64,000 nucleotides of DNA from Phaseolus vulgaris (GCF_000499845.2 NC_023749.2:42678658-42742657), one strand, 5' to 3'; positions 45,803-57,898 are shown, numbered from the stretch's first letter. Program-made: numbers and translations. The notes: generated from the letters alone by a model not told the origin.

Positions 45803-46142
45803 AAAGAGCGATGAACAACACCTTCTTCAGCAACGATCGATTCAGCGATCAATCGGTCAGAACTTCGCAGAACTCTGAAGAACTCCAAGAACACAACCTC
45901 AACAGCAAACCTTCACAGGAACTCACGACTCCACCTCAAACCTCCGCTTCCTCCGCGAAAATCCAAACGAGCGGCGAAACTTAGATCTTCACCGAACAAG
46001 AAGTCAAACGAACGGTAGAAAACGCGAAACTACCGAACAAAACTTAGATGAACAGCGGAAAATGGTTGCACCAGCACACAACCACACAGAAACCGCAGAA
46101 ACTTCCAAGAACTCACGCTGTGGATGGGAACAGGTTTTACAC

Positions 46143-46163
46143 GGCCCCACGGTGGGCGCCTGA
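46143..46163 (-). promoter_or_regulatory. Primer-binding-site-like sequence of the Tat element
   Basis: Immediately inside the 5' LTR, the minus strand reads GGCGCCCACCGTGGGGCC after three spacer bases. Plant Tat elements have GC-rich primer-binding sites of this kind. I have not assigned the tRNA. Confidence 0.6.
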
Positions 46164-47054
46164 TGATCCTGCCTGTTGACCAAAACGCTGGAGCCTTGCC
46201 TCGTCAAACCTGGATCGACTTCTGCGCCATGTTAGCCTTCGTCCTTCACCGCGATCCACCTCAAGAACCTGCAAAAGACAGAACGGCGCCGCTGCGGCCG
46301 ATCACGCTCCGACGCCCAAGTCAGCGACTGAACCACCAATTACTAAGAGAAAACTCAAGAACTCTAAGGAACCGTGCACAAATTCTCTCTCAGCGTACTC
46401 AAGACTTGCAAGCGTAAAGAAACAATCTAAACGCGCGTACCTCAGAAGTTCGTTGGAAACTCTTATATACCTGTGCACTTTCTCTCTCCAGACAGTTACA
46501 CTTCTGGACACGTGGCTCGCATCCAGCTGTACGCGTGTCACCATCTGGAGCATCCTTGACTTGGGCGCCACTTCTTGCTCTTCAGGTTTTTTGGCTAAGT
46601 TACTTATGCATGATACAACTCAGTGCATAGCTGCCTTGGAGCGTGATCTCTTCTGGGTGGCGAGTTCGGGTGCCTTCGTACACACCTTCCCTGTGGTCTC
46701 GCCGGCCGCCTTCATGATCTGCCCTACCTACTTCACCATGTATGTTCAAGTAAGCTGTCTTTCGACCTCATCCTCTGGCCAGCTGGGAAATGACTATCTG
46801 CCTTCATCTTCGGCGATGTCCTTGTTTCGGCGATCTCTAATCACTTGGTCGCCTGGGTTCACATCTGGCGACTTCATCTTCAACCCGGTGAGCGCCGGTT
46901 TAGGTATGCTGGAGATCGGAGCACGCCAACTTAATAACTGGCGACTACACGAGCCCCCCGACTTCCTTCCCTTCCGCCAGCCAGATGTCCCATCCAACAC
47001 GTCCATATAATAGCTCGACGCCACGTCATCACTTCCGACTACCAGGACGGTACA
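46164..47054 (-). repeat. Tat element 5' LTR (right copy), 891 bp
   Basis: It has the same length as the left copy, from TGATCCTGCC to CGGTACA on the plus strand, followed by the TAAAT target duplication. Differences from the left copy that I noted are G/A or C/T changes only. Confidence 0.92.
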
Positions 47055-47059
47055 TAAAT

Positions 47060-47508
47060 AAAAGGTTCATCTGATTAAATCAAATAGGGGACGTCTTGGA
47101 TTTTTCAACAACTCTCACTTTTTCAACATATTCTTTTATAATTTTTGGTACACGACTCCACTTTAAGTGATTTTTTTAACTTAACCTAGATTCTCATATC
47201 AAGGAATCCATTTCTTAAAATCTACGTTACCAAATTCTAAGTATACAGAACTATGTAAGTGCAGGGCTGCTAAAAATTAATTAATATAAGTTAATGATTT
47301 TAATGATGATAGAAAGTTCCTCTTACCTCAAAGAATTCTTCAATAAAAAAAAAGCAAGATGCAAAGATGTCAAAAAATTATCTCACTATGAAAATGGAAA
47401 TGTAGAAACTCCAGGAATAACAAAATGAAATTATTAAATTATAGCAAATAGAAGAAAGAAGAAGAACAAAAATTCTTTTAACCCTCACAACTCAATCATA
47501 AACCTATA
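47060..47508. other. AT-rich flank, nothing recognised
   Basis: This is host-side DNA right of the Tat element, up to the MITE at 47509. No coding sequence or repeat was recognised. Confidence 0.4.
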
Positions 47509-47886
47509 CACTAAAAAAAAAACCATGAAATAGAAATCAATTTTTAAAACTAAAATAATTAGTTGCAATAGTAACTAAATTAGAGATCATTTTAAAAACT
47601 AAAAAAAAATTAGTTTCTAAATTAATTTTTATTATTGTTAAATAGTTTATAAATTGGTATCTAATTAGTAACCGAGGTTTTTGCCACCAAATTTAGAAAC
47701 TAAATAATTGGTAGTTAAAACTTTGATTGTTAATTAGATACCAATTTAGAAACTATTTAACAATAATAGAAACTAATTTAGAAATCAATTTTTTTAGTTT
47801 CTAAAATGGTCTCTAATTTAGTTATTATTGCAACTAATTATTTTAGTATCAAATATTGGTTTCTATTTTATGATTTTCTTGTAGTG
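47509..47886. mobile_element. Fold-back CACTA MITE with target duplication ATA, 378 bp
   Basis: It begins CACTA at 47509 and ends TTTTCTTGTAGTG at 47886. It is flanked by ATA on both sides (47506-47508 and 47887-47889), the 3-bp duplication expected for CACTA elements. The two arms are complementary over most of their length, as in the copy at 1850-2219, with which it shares most of its sequence. The left tip has decayed to an A-run. It has no coding capacity and could be moved only by a transposase supplied in trans. Confidence 0.85.
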
Positions 47887-47889
47887 ATA

Positions 47890-48425
47890 TGATACTCAAC
47901 CCTAGACAAAGAAGAAAAGATGAAGTGAAAAAAAGAAAGAGTAAAACTATTCTGAGACATGAGATCCTAAAGGACAACAATAACTGAGAAAAAAAAAAAT
48001 ACTCACCAAAAGGGCATTCATGCATACTCTCACATTGATGACTATTATTTTGGTTGAATATTTTTTCTCTCCTTCTCTCTTAGATTGGCCAAGAATCACA
48101 CAACAACATCGGGATGTTATGGTTGCTTTTCCTTTTTCTAATAGTGGTCCAAATGGTCCAACTAGTGATCTAGCTTGTTCTACAAATGTCATGACTTATT
48201 TCATTTATAAATTAATTTTTAGAAAATTTTAAGAAACTAATATTTTTATTTGTCACTTTTGTGCTCGTAATTATTATTATAATCTATTTTTCATTTTTAA
48301 ATAAATTTTTTACTTAATTATACTTAGACTTCAAGATTTGCTCTAAAAAGAAAGAAGAATATATTTCAAGACAATAAGAAAGTTAACCACACCATTGAAA
48401 CGATTAAAATAAAATAAAATTATAT
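47890..48425. other. AT-rich spacer, nothing recognised
   Basis: The short frames at 47947-48232 overlap on both strands and lack motifs. No gene is supported. Confidence 0.4.
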
Positions 48426-48873
48426 TACTAAAAAAAATTAATTAAATAATAACTAAATTTAGAGACAAAAAATAATTTCTCACTATATTGATTAAATTAG
48501 ATAATAATTTAAAGACTACAAAATTATTCATATTTAAAATAGTTTTTATTATTAATAAAAAAATTAAAATAATTTTTTCTAAATTAGCTACCTATGTTTT
48601 AGCTACCTAAATTAATATTTTAGATTCTAAATTAATTTCTAAAAGACTAATAGAGATTAATTTAATATATAAAATAATAAGTAGTTAAAATTTTAATAAT
48701 TAATAATTAGATACTAATTTAAAAATTATTTTAGAATTTTTTATTAATAATAAAAATTATTTTAAGATATTAATAATTTTTTTAGTTTATAAAATAATTT
48801 TAATTTAATCAAATAATAACTAATTATTTTAGTTTCTAAAATTAATTTTTATTTAATAAATTTTTTTACTGTA
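48426..48873. mobile_element. Old, diverged fold-back element of the same MITE family
   Basis: The sequence again shows two complementary halves with TAACTAAATTTAGAGAC, GTTTTTATTATTAATAA and the pair GCTACCTATGTTTTAGCTAC, but with many substitutions. The terminal CACTACAAG has been lost. It is called by resemblance to 47509-47886 and is uncertain at the edges. Confidence 0.5.
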
Positions 48874-48880
48874 TATTATA

Positions 48881-49740
48881 ATTCAATACTAAATGATACA
48901 AGTTCCGGAGAGAGAGACAATGATCTACAAGGTTATACTTCAAACACACTTCCATCACATCTGAAATAGTGCTTATGTTGAGTAATTTTTCTCACTTGCT
49001 CTCGCTTTGTGTGTTGGCTATTTTCCAACAGTAATGGACCTAGCCAAGTTGTTTTCCATTTGCTAAAACACTTAATACAAACATTTATCATTATTATCAC
49101 ATCACTTAATAAAAACGTTTATAATTCTATTAGTGACAGATTTAACAACCAAATTACCAACACAATCTAGAGATATAGTGGCAAAACTTTAGTTATTATA
49201 TATGTATTTATCAAATTCATGCTAGAATCACTCAAACAATGTTTATTGCAAGTTTGGTAGTTATAAATCAAATAATTAATTTACATTGAGATTTTAGTAT
49301 GTTTACAAAGATTAACTTAATTAGTTTCCAAACACATAACTGTAGTTATTAAATATTTAGGATTTAGTTAATTATTTTTTTATTTACAATTATTAATAAA
49401 CTTTTTTGTTATTATTTTACTATTATTTTAACCGCTAATTTAAATTATTATATCCAAATTCAGGTGTTACAAGTAATGTTTATTTTTACAAGTCCAGAGT
49501 TGTGATTATTATTAAAATATAAAAAAAAAAGTTTGAAGACATGCTTTTGTCGGGTCAATATTTTCGAAAATTATCTTTCTCACATAGAAGTTGCAAAGAG
49601 AAGAAAACTCATTAATGTATTTTATTTGGACCTGATGGAATTCCTATAATATTAATTACTTAATTTTGATTTTATTATAATAATAAAAACTATTTATTGG
49701 TTTATACGTGGAATAACATATTATGATAGCGGGTGGTCTG
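48881..49740. other. AT-rich intergenic DNA, nothing recognised
   Basis: No open frame with motifs, no tandem repeat and no transposon end was identified. Confidence 0.4.
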
Positions 49741-49744
49741 ATAA

Positions 49745-49912
49745 GACCACCAAACACTCATTAGGATAAGGTTTAAATGACTCTAATACTATATTACGAA
49801 GTAAATTTTAAACTTAACTCAATCTTATAAAACCGGCTCATGGAGTGAGGTTTGCACCCACTTATATACAATGAAATGTCATAATCTCTAGTCGAGGTGG
49901 GATCTCCAACAT
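49745..49912. repeat. Dispersed legume-type repeat ending GGTGGGATCTCCAACA
   Basis: The phrases AACTCAATCTTATAAAACCGGC, GTGAGGTTTGCACCCACTTA and TAGTCGAGGTGGGAT in this order match my memory of a very common legume non-coding repeat, possibly an LTR of a short retroelement. No partner end was found. Confidence 0.4.
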
Positions 49913-49914
49913 TA

Positions 49915-50894
49915 TTATTTTTTTATAGTTAATTCTCCTATCAACATATTGTTTTCTACTTAATTTGGATTTTATTTTAATTGGAAAATGTTTTTAAATT
50001 TAACTTTTTTTATTAATAAAAAATTAAATAAATAAAACCGAACATTTCATAAATGTTTCGACCATTATAAAAAATAGACAAAAAAATTTACAATATCAAA
50101 TACAATTCCCCTACTAGATTATATGCTTTTCAACCAAAGCTTGTAATTTAATGCCCAGCATAAGCTAGAAAAGCAAAAACGTAAATCTGCTAGATAATGC
50201 ATAGGCACTAACTTTATCTAATTCATTTTGTGGCACTCAGAGCTGCAATATAAGGTGTTGGAAAATCACAACATTTACACAAGAATGGGGAACAGAGCAG
50301 CTGGGAAAAGATCATCTGCATTGATTGTTAGAACTTTCACATCACTTGCAACTCCTCTGCCAATTCTGCTGTATATTTGTCATTGAAAACTGTCATTGAA
50401 ACACTCCTCTGCTTTTAAATCTATAATGTTGGGATAAACAACAAATTATAATTAATTAGAATCTACCAACTTAGAGATTCAATTGTTTAAATAATTAAAA
50501 ATTGAATAATTTTATGAGTTCATGAGACATATTAGTATTTAATAAGTAACTAATATTATAGCTAGTTTTGAGAAATTTGGCTGTAAGACTGCCTTCCACC
50601 TATCATGTCTCTTTAATCTACAATCCAACATTCAATAATCTTTTCAATGTTTTATTATCTTTTTGTATTTACTTTTTCTATTCTCATTTTTGTGTGTGTG
50701 ATATCTCCTTTTTTTTTATCTTTTAAAATTTATTTTCATATCTTTATTTTATATAATATACGAAAAGATAAAATAAAGAAAGGTGAAAAAAATATGAGAT
50801 ATAATTAGTGATCTGACTTAGAAAAATAAAAAAAATATATCATTTAATAAGTTATTATATATGATTTGATATTATAACAACTCTTTTGAAATCT
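49915..50894. other. Intergenic DNA with one possible gene fragment
   Basis: Mostly AT-rich. At 50281-50373 the minus strand reads IGRGVASDVKVLTINADDL then FPAALFPILV and a stop, with higher GC than the surroundings and a possible AG acceptor just upstream. It may be a terminal exon fragment of a lost host gene, but I do not recognise it, and 31 codons could be chance. Confidence 0.25.
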
Positions 50895-50896
50895 AA

Positions 50897-51607
50897 TTAC
50901 AAGAAAATAATTAAATATAAATTAGATACTATTTTTAAATACTAAAAAAAATATATTAGTATTTAAACTAGTTCTATTATTAACCAAATTTATAAACTAA
51001 CTTCCACTACAAGAAATAATAATATTAGTCTCTCCAAAAATTTTACACAAAAAGTAAAAGGGGAACACTAAATGATACTTAGAGTGAGTTTAGTGTCCCA
51101 TTAGAAGTTGACACTAATCCAAAGGTTGCTAATGAATTAGTGAGAACTAGGGGGACACAACTATTTTTTTTTTTATAATTTTAGTGTCCGTTTAAAACAT
51201 CTTTGTCCACACTATAATTAATATTTAATTTTGTGTCTCAATTGTATAGGATTTGGGGACACTAATAATGTCCTTTACTTGACCCTCACTTTTTTTGGCA
51301 GCTAATTATAACTTTTTTTTGAAGTAATTCTAAGTTGGTTCTAAATAGATATATAATTAACTATTAATATTTTAGTTACCAATACCAATTTTAAAATTTA
51401 AAGTAGTTAATAACTAAAATCTTGATACTTAATTAGATATATCAATTTAAAAATTACTTAATTTATAAATTTTATTAATAATAAAAATTATTTTATATAC
51501 CAATAATTTTTTTAATCTATAAAATAGTATATAATATAATCAATATATAATAATTAATTATTTTTTATTTTTAAAATTAATTTTTATTTAATAATTTTCT
51601 TCCTGTT
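50897..51607. mobile_element. Decayed fold-back CACTA-like element with a second one nested inside
   Basis: The outer ends ATTACAAGAAAATAATTAAAT and the near-complement ATTTAATAATTTTCTTCCTG suggest an old fold-back element. Inside, CACTACAAGAAATAATAAT at 51005 starts a different short element. Its right end could be near 51285 (GACACTAATAATGTCCTTTAC). Both are degraded, and no target duplication was verified. Confidence 0.4.
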
Positions 51608-52479
51608 TATACATAACAGAACTTGAAAGTATTCACTTAACATTCTTTGAGAATTTTCTTATTTTGCAATTTATGTCTACTCTAATTCATGAAACACATC
51701 ACCGAAAGAATTAATGAAACCGCATTAAATTTGATAAGCTAGTGTTCACAAAGGAACAACCATAAGTTCATGAAGGTAGATGCACATTAACTAGAATACT
51801 TTAAAGACCGACTTTTTAGATATACTATAGGTTATATCTTTATACCATAACTTTATTTATAAGTATTTTTTACAAGTTAATTTATTTACAAGTTAGTTTT
51901 AGTTTATAGAGAAATTTACGTCTTTTTTTTATACAAAATATTTATAGATAATTTTCTTTTATTTTATGAGTGAGTATATAATAATAAATTGTTTATATTT
52001 TTTTGAGTTTTTAGTTATATATTATAAATTATAGATTTTTATATACTTGTGTTATTGTTCGTTCTCGTATGCCTGTTTGATTTATATTTGAACATGTGAA
52101 AAATATTGTTTTTATTTTTTTTTATGTGAAGTGTGTTATTATAAGTGTTAGGGAAAAATATTAGTGTTTTAAATCGAAAAATTAAAAAATAAAAAGAGTT
52201 TATTGCAGTTATAATTAAAAGGTGTAATTAATTTAAAAATTCATATCATGACATTATTATAGTTAGTTGTCAAGTTATTAAAGTGAAAAGATGGATTAAT
52301 TTGAAATCATAACAAAAACAATATTTTTATAAAAAAGAGATTTCAACTTATTAAATAACAAGTTTTAATAGATTAAAGATACATCCTACACAAAGTTATG
52401 AATAGTTAGAAACTATTTTAAAACATAATTTTTGGAGTTTCATATATTATTTACCTTAATAGACAAAAATAAATAGACA
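51608..52479. other. AT-rich intergenic DNA, nothing recognised
   Basis: Very AT-rich DNA with only short chance frames. Confidence 0.4.
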
Positions 52480-54180
52480 AAAAAGCACAAAGACACATTT
52501 AAGGACAACTTCAAAAAATTTGATCTTCATTCTTTAATTGGGTTGGATTCATCAATTACAAGCTTCAACTTCACCTATCTTCAACAAACTCCTCTTGTGT
52601 ACTAGAGTTTACTAGGTCCGCTTGTTGAGAAGTAACCAAAGAACAACTTTGTGTTCACTATAGCAAACTAGAAAATAATTTTTTATCCTTATAAACGTTG
52701 AAAGATGCAACCCCGCTCTAGTGAGCAATCTTCGTGATCCTTTTATCATAACCTTTTTTTTTCTTTCTCTTAGTCAGGAGTGTCTTGTTCTTAAAATGTA
52801 TTTGTGTTATCCAAAAGTGGTTTGTTATCAAACAATACTCATATTATCTAGAAGCAACTTGTTGTAAATGTTGTAAACAATACTTATACGTGTTAGTCAA
52901 GAGTGACTACAAGCCAAAATAATACTCTTGTATTTTACAACGTTAATATGCTAGTAGAACTTAAACAGTTGTTTGAGAACTCGACATAGTTTGTGTTATT
53001 AGATGAACCAATATGAAAATTTCTTAAGTTATTTCTTCTCTTCTTTATCTTGTTACATTGCATGTTATAACTATCAATCTAACTTAAGAAGGAGATGTTT
53101 TAAAATTTAGTTTATGAAAATATTTGTTAGTTCATCTAACTAACAAAATATATTATTTGACTGCACTTATTCAGGCAATATTAATTGCGAAAAATTTAAA
53201 AACACAATTCAACCATCCCTTGTGTATTTTCTTTTTTTCATAGAAGATATAAAGAATTGTAGATTGTAGTAGTGTATTCTTCTGATTTGTTTGGAGTCCT
53301 TTATATAGACTTCATTAATTCAGATTACTTAGATATAGTGATTCTACAATTGTGTAATTTCTTAACTGCTTGTCATATTAAAGCTTTCCAAACTCATATA
53401 TGTAAATGTTGAAGTTATAGTTCAAAAAATTTGAAAACATTTGTCTTTATGTATATAAAGCTTTGATTGTTATGACTTGGTTATGGATTTAATTCAAATT
53501 AAAAACATATAAGGAATGTTAGACTGTTTGTCATGAATTTGGTGATACAATTGGATGGTCTAGATCTCATTCAACTAGCACAAAATGCACATTGTAATGT
53601 TTAGATAGTAAATTCATAATTAGACAACTAGGTCACATTAAGTGTTTGTTATCATCAAAACTTAATGATTTGTTGATATTAGACCGACTACTTGGGCTTT
53701 ATGGATTAGACGTCTAAGGTCTCCACAATTGCATGTTCAAAGAATACTTGAACTGAGTGATTGTGTTCTAAATAATACTTAATGTTTAGCTAAGAATGAC
53801 TATAGTCCAAAGATTACTCATTTTGTATCTTGAAACATTAGTCTGGTAGTGGAACTTGATTGTGTTGACGAAGAACTTAACATAGTCTTTTAGACGAACT
53901 AGTATAGAAATGCCTAGTGTAAATCTATCTTTACCTTTATCTCTTTTGAATTGCATAGTATTGATATTCAGCTAACTGAAGAAGAAGAGTTTTTACTTAA
54001 ATGAGACTTAAAAAGTATTTTTGACAATATATTTGTCAACTTGAAATTGTGTCTGATGATATATTTCATCAAACGTTACTCTTACGAAAATTTCTTCAAT
54101 GTGTCTATCAAGTTAAAAATTTGATTCATCGCTTTTTCTCGGATGTTGATTTGTTAAAGCTTTGAAAAGTTTTTAAACAC
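52480..54180 (+). mobile_element. Two diverged copies of a SIRE/Maximus-like copia LTR end
   Basis: The segment around 52880-53060 (GTTAGTCAAGAGTGACTA, TACTCTTGTATTTT, AGAACTCGACATAG) is matched in the same order by 53790-53960 (TTTAGCTAAGAATGACTA, GAAGAACTTAACATAG) with heavy divergence. It resembles the 3' part of LTRs of large legume copia elements, ending in text like GAACCAATATGAAAATTTC. There is no internal coding region between the copies, so they are remnants. Confidence 0.4.
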
Positions 54181-55121
54181 ACAATTAATCCTACTTTCCT
54201 TTATATTTTTCCCTTTTTTTTCAGATCTTTGATCTAATTGGAAAAGTTCTACTTGTTTGTTTGAATCTAATCTATTTGATATGATATTAAGCTTGTCAAG
54301 GACTCAATGACATTCACAATGTGTTTTGCTAAGAAGATTTTTTTCTCAACCAAAAGGGAAATGGTTGATATTTGGTCAATAAACAAGTATATTGAAAGTT
54401 GCTTTAATTTCTATTTATGGAACATGTCTAATAAAAAACGTCTGATGCATTTATTCGTGAAAATCATATAGTGTAGACCGTCTGATGCATACTATATATA
54501 CTACCAACCACAAGCATAATCTATATTTTAAATAATTCAATTAGTGTGAAAAAGATGTCATATGCCACGTATATTTGGTTGAAGTCATTCATAAAGTTAG
54601 TTATAATTATTTCTTATATATAGGTACCTTGTATAACATGCAATTTGATGTTGATCAATTGCCACAATTAAAAATATGCAGAGTTGAAATTCTTCTACAA
54701 TCAAAAGACTCTCGTCAAAGCTAATCCCACCATAAATAGTCATTCAATTATTTATTAAGCCTCCTTTCTTTTTTTTTATAATGCATTGTAAAAGTATTGA
54801 TTAATGACAACTGTACTCTACTTATAACCCAACAAATATTAATATTTTAATTATTTATAAAAATTTATAACTTTTTGTTAATTTTAAAAAATATTCTAAC
54901 TTCTTACGTTTTATATGTATTTTTATTAAAAGATTTTTTTTATATAAATATTAATATTTATTATGGTTATATTTTGACTGATAAACGCAGTCTTCACCGT
55001 TTGAATTTTCTTGACCGTGTCCATCATATGTAGCATTCCTAGGAACAGTTTGTTTCCTTTTTAATTGTTTTTTAAAATTACCAACTAGCCATCACCCAGT
55101 TCAGACCCAACCACTTGGTTT
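54181..55121. other. Upstream region of the S-locus glycoprotein-like gene
   Basis: AT-rich DNA without a gene. TTGAC cores, the centre of WRKY-binding W-boxes, lie at 54974 and 55011, about 110-150 bp upstream of the ATG. Whether they matter is unknown. No clear TATA box was singled out. Confidence 0.35.
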
Positions 55122-56441
55122 ATGATAGAAACCGTACCAAAATCAATGGAGAGCTTTGACATGCTTGGTGTGTGCGTTTTGTTCCTCTCTTTGATAACCA
55201 TGTCCTCCACTTTGGAGATGATTACTCCGACCCAACCCCTCAGAGATCCTGTGAATGAGAATGTAACTCTTGTCTCAACAAACGGAACCTTCGAAGCAGG
55301 ATTCTTCAGCCTTGAAAATTCCGGTAGCCGTTACCTAGGAATTTGGTACAGAAACATATCCCCCAGAACAGTTGTTTGGGTGGCCAACAAAGAAACACCA
55401 CTTCAAGACCACTCTGGAGTCTTGGAAGTAGACGGTGATGAAGGGTTTCTCAGTATCAAAGATGGGACAGGAGCCAAAATTTGGTTCTCAAATGCATCAT
55501 CACACACACCAAGAAAACCAGTTGCGGTGGAGTTGTTGGAATCAGGAAACATGGTTGTGAAAGATGGTGACAACAACTTTTTATGGCAAAGCTTTGATTA
55601 CCCTGATGATACTTTTCTTCCGGGAATGAAACTTGGAATGAACTTCAAAACTGGTCATCATCGAGCTCTAAGATCATGGAAATCCTTCACAGATCCTACT
55701 CCAGGTGAATTTGCATTTGGTGTTGATACTCGTGGCCTTCCTCAGCTAGTCATCACAAAGGAGCCTAGTGATTACATAGTTTATAGACCAGGTTCTTGGA
55801 ATGGTCTTAGTATCACAGGACTACCTGGAGAGATAACTGACCCATTAATCAAATCCCTTTTTGTTATGAATGAAGATGAAATCTTCTATCAGATTCAGCT
55901 CTTGAACAGTTCAACTAAGCTGAGAAGCAGATTGATCCCAGAAGGGTATCAAGTGCGTTTAATATGGTCAGATGAGACAAAAAGATGGGACACGAAATAC
56001 CCTGGTTCATTTGATGAGTGTGAGAGATATGGCATGTGTGGTGCAAATACTATATGCAATGTGAGTGGAGCACATCAACACTGTGAATGCTTGAGTGGGT
56101 TTCAATCCAACTTTGCAGATTCAACTTGTGATCGAACTAGACCTCTGGGTTGTAACAAGGGAGATAAATTTCAGAAGTACGAGGGAATGAAATTGCCAGA
56201 CACATCATCGTCTTGGTATGATAAGAGTATTAGTCTTGGGGAATGCGAGAAATTGTGCTTGAGCAACTGCTCTTGTACTGCATATGCTCAACTGAATATC
56301 AGTGTCCAGGGAAGTGGCTGCTTGCATTGGTTTCATGAGATTGTTGACATCAGGGTACTAGCGCAGGGTGGACAAGATTTTTATCTGCGAATTACAACTT
56401 CAAAACTTCAAGGTACTTTTAATTTTACAATTCATTCTTAA
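55122..56441 (+). CDS. S-locus glycoprotein / G-type lectin receptor ectodomain, no kinase found
   Basis: 439 codons. The first Met is at 55122, but the Met at 55146 (MESFDMLGVCVLFLSLI) is the better start, because the hydrophobic signal peptide follows directly. Then come a bulb-type lectin domain (residues about 34-160: GTFEAGFFSL, YLGIWY, VVWVANKETPLQD, LWQSFDYPDDTFLPGMKLG), the S-locus glycoprotein domain (about 200-310, PGSWNGLSITG), a DECERYGMCGANTICN EGF-like segment and a PAN domain (CEKLCLSNCSCTAY). This is the usual first exon of a G-type lectin S-receptor-like kinase. A GT donor at 56413 fits the usual splice position, and the last nine codons are then intron read-through. No transmembrane or kinase exon is recognisable down to 64000. 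It is therefore either a truncated gene, a soluble S-locus glycoprotein-like product, or a gene whose remaining exons lie outside the window. Intact receptors work at the plasma membrane in defence or recognition. Confidence 0.85.
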   Translation: MIETVPKSMESFDMLGVCVLFLSLITMSSTLEMITPTQPLRDPVNENVTLVSTNGTFEAGFFSLENSGSRYLGIWYRNISPRTVVWVANKETPLQDHSGVLEVDGDEGFLSIKDGTGAKIWFSNASSHTPRKPVAVELLESGNMVVKDGDNNFLWQSFDYPDDTFLPGMKLGMNFKTGHHRALRSWKSFTDPTPGEFAFGVDTRGLPQLVITKEPSDYIVYRPGSWNGLSITGLPGEITDPLIKSLFVMNEDEIFYQIQLLNSSTKLRSRLIPEGYQVRLIWSDETKRWDTKYPGSFDECERYGMCGANTICNVSGAHQHCECLSGFQSNFADSTCDRTRPLGCNKGDKFQKYEGMKLPDTSSSWYDKSISLGECEKLCLSNCSCTAYAQLNISVQGSGCLHWFHEIVDIRVLAQGGQDFYLRITTSKLQGTFNFTIHS

Positions 56442-57896
56442 CAAAAATCTATCGTCTTTTCGTGAAGATCTACCGTGCTTGTAGTGGTATTTAATTGGTT
56501 TATCAGGTTACTTCACTGAAATACAAAACGAAAAATGATATTTTGAACGAAAAATATATTTTGAACATTGCTTCATCAACATCTCATTAAATATTAATAT
56601 TTTTATTATTTTTATTTTTTTAATTTTAAAAATTATTTTAATATTTTGTATTTTATTTATATTTTCATTAAGAATATATATTTTTTAATTTTTTTATTAT
56701 AAATATTAATATTTTGTTGGGATAAAGTAAAGCAAAATATCAAAACAATAGTCACCAATACAAAGCTATGTATGTCGGTGCAGTAAGCGTACGGCAATTT
56801 TTTTTAAATGAAAAGATATACAGAGTGGGTACGTTACAAGATATACAGAGGGTGTGCTAATTTAATATTTTAGCAGTATATGCAAATGAGAAATATCAAA
56901 TATTTGTAGATTTTATTGAAACTAATTATTTATTTATCTATAACAATATAAACAAAGGGATTTCCTTTATTTTGGTGTATATATTTCGTTTTTTAAATTA
57001 TCCTTTATAATATTAAAATAGAATAAATTTAATAATTATTTATTTAAATTGAAAATTTGAATTTTAAATTTTTTTCAAAAGTTTAAATTTGAAAAAAAAA
57101 ACAAAGAATTCAATTTCTTACAATTTTATACTTTAAATATTTTTTTTTTAAAATTCAAATAATCCTTTCCAATAAAAAATCACCTACACAATAAAATATT
57201 TGCATACAACAAAATTAAAAAAATATTTATTTTATAATAATTTTAAAAAAATATTTTTATAATAACATGATAACAAATATAATAATATATTTTTATTTCA
57301 ATAGTTATTATAATAATAATAATAATATATTTTTTCAAAAGAAAAAAAGGTGTAGTTATTCATCTTTAAATAAAAAAATATTTATTCATTTATTTAATAA
57401 AATAAATAATTTATTTTATTTTAAACTAATTAATCTCTTTTTAAAAATAACGGTTATAAGATTATTAACTTTAAATTTAAGTCATATATTAATTCTATAA
57501 TAAAATTAGAATTATTATAAACTTCTAAGGACAATAAGCCTTTTAAAATATATTTAAGACATTTCACGTTGGTAAATAAGTTTCAATTAAATTGAGAAAC
57601 ACATCCGCTGAAATCGAACAAGGGACACAAAAAAATCTAAAATAACTATAAAAAAGGAAGAAGAAAAGTAGAGGAGTAGAAAAATAATAGAAATTAAGTG
57701 TGATGATTTTGAAATTATTTTCTAAGAAAACAAAACAAAATAAAATATACATGTAAATAAAACAAATATATTAAATAAAAATTATAAACAGCTTAAATCG
57801 GTATATTTCTATCATTTTCTTTTAAAACTCTTTTTTTTTTCTTTCAATTTGGAAGGACACATATCCCTTAAAAAGGTTTCACTTCCACAAAGGAGG

Positions 57897-57898
<2 letters not shown>
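56442..57898. other. AT-rich region downstream of the receptor gene
   Basis: I looked for transmembrane and kinase exons (glycine-rich loop, HRDLK, DFG) in all frames and saw none. The region is strongly AT-rich with long A and T runs. A 77-codon frame at 57267 is low-complexity and rejected. Confidence 0.5.

Larger units (their letters stand above)
35104..47054 (-). mobile_element. Tat/Ogre-type Ty3/gypsy retrotransposon, 11,951 bp
   Basis: Both ends carry 891-bp LTRs, and the element is flanked by the 5-bp target duplication TAAAT (35099-35103 and 47055-47059). In element orientation (minus) the order is LTR, PBS, gag-protease, RT-RNase H-second RNase H-integrase, a repeat-rich spacer, an extra gene on the opposite strand, polypurine tract, LTR. 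The second RNase H-like domain and the antisense extra gene are known marks of the Tat lineage. The coding region is GC-rich compared with the surroundings. The LTRs differ at about 11 sites by eye (around 1.2 percent, all transitions), so insertion was recent. Confidence 0.93.
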
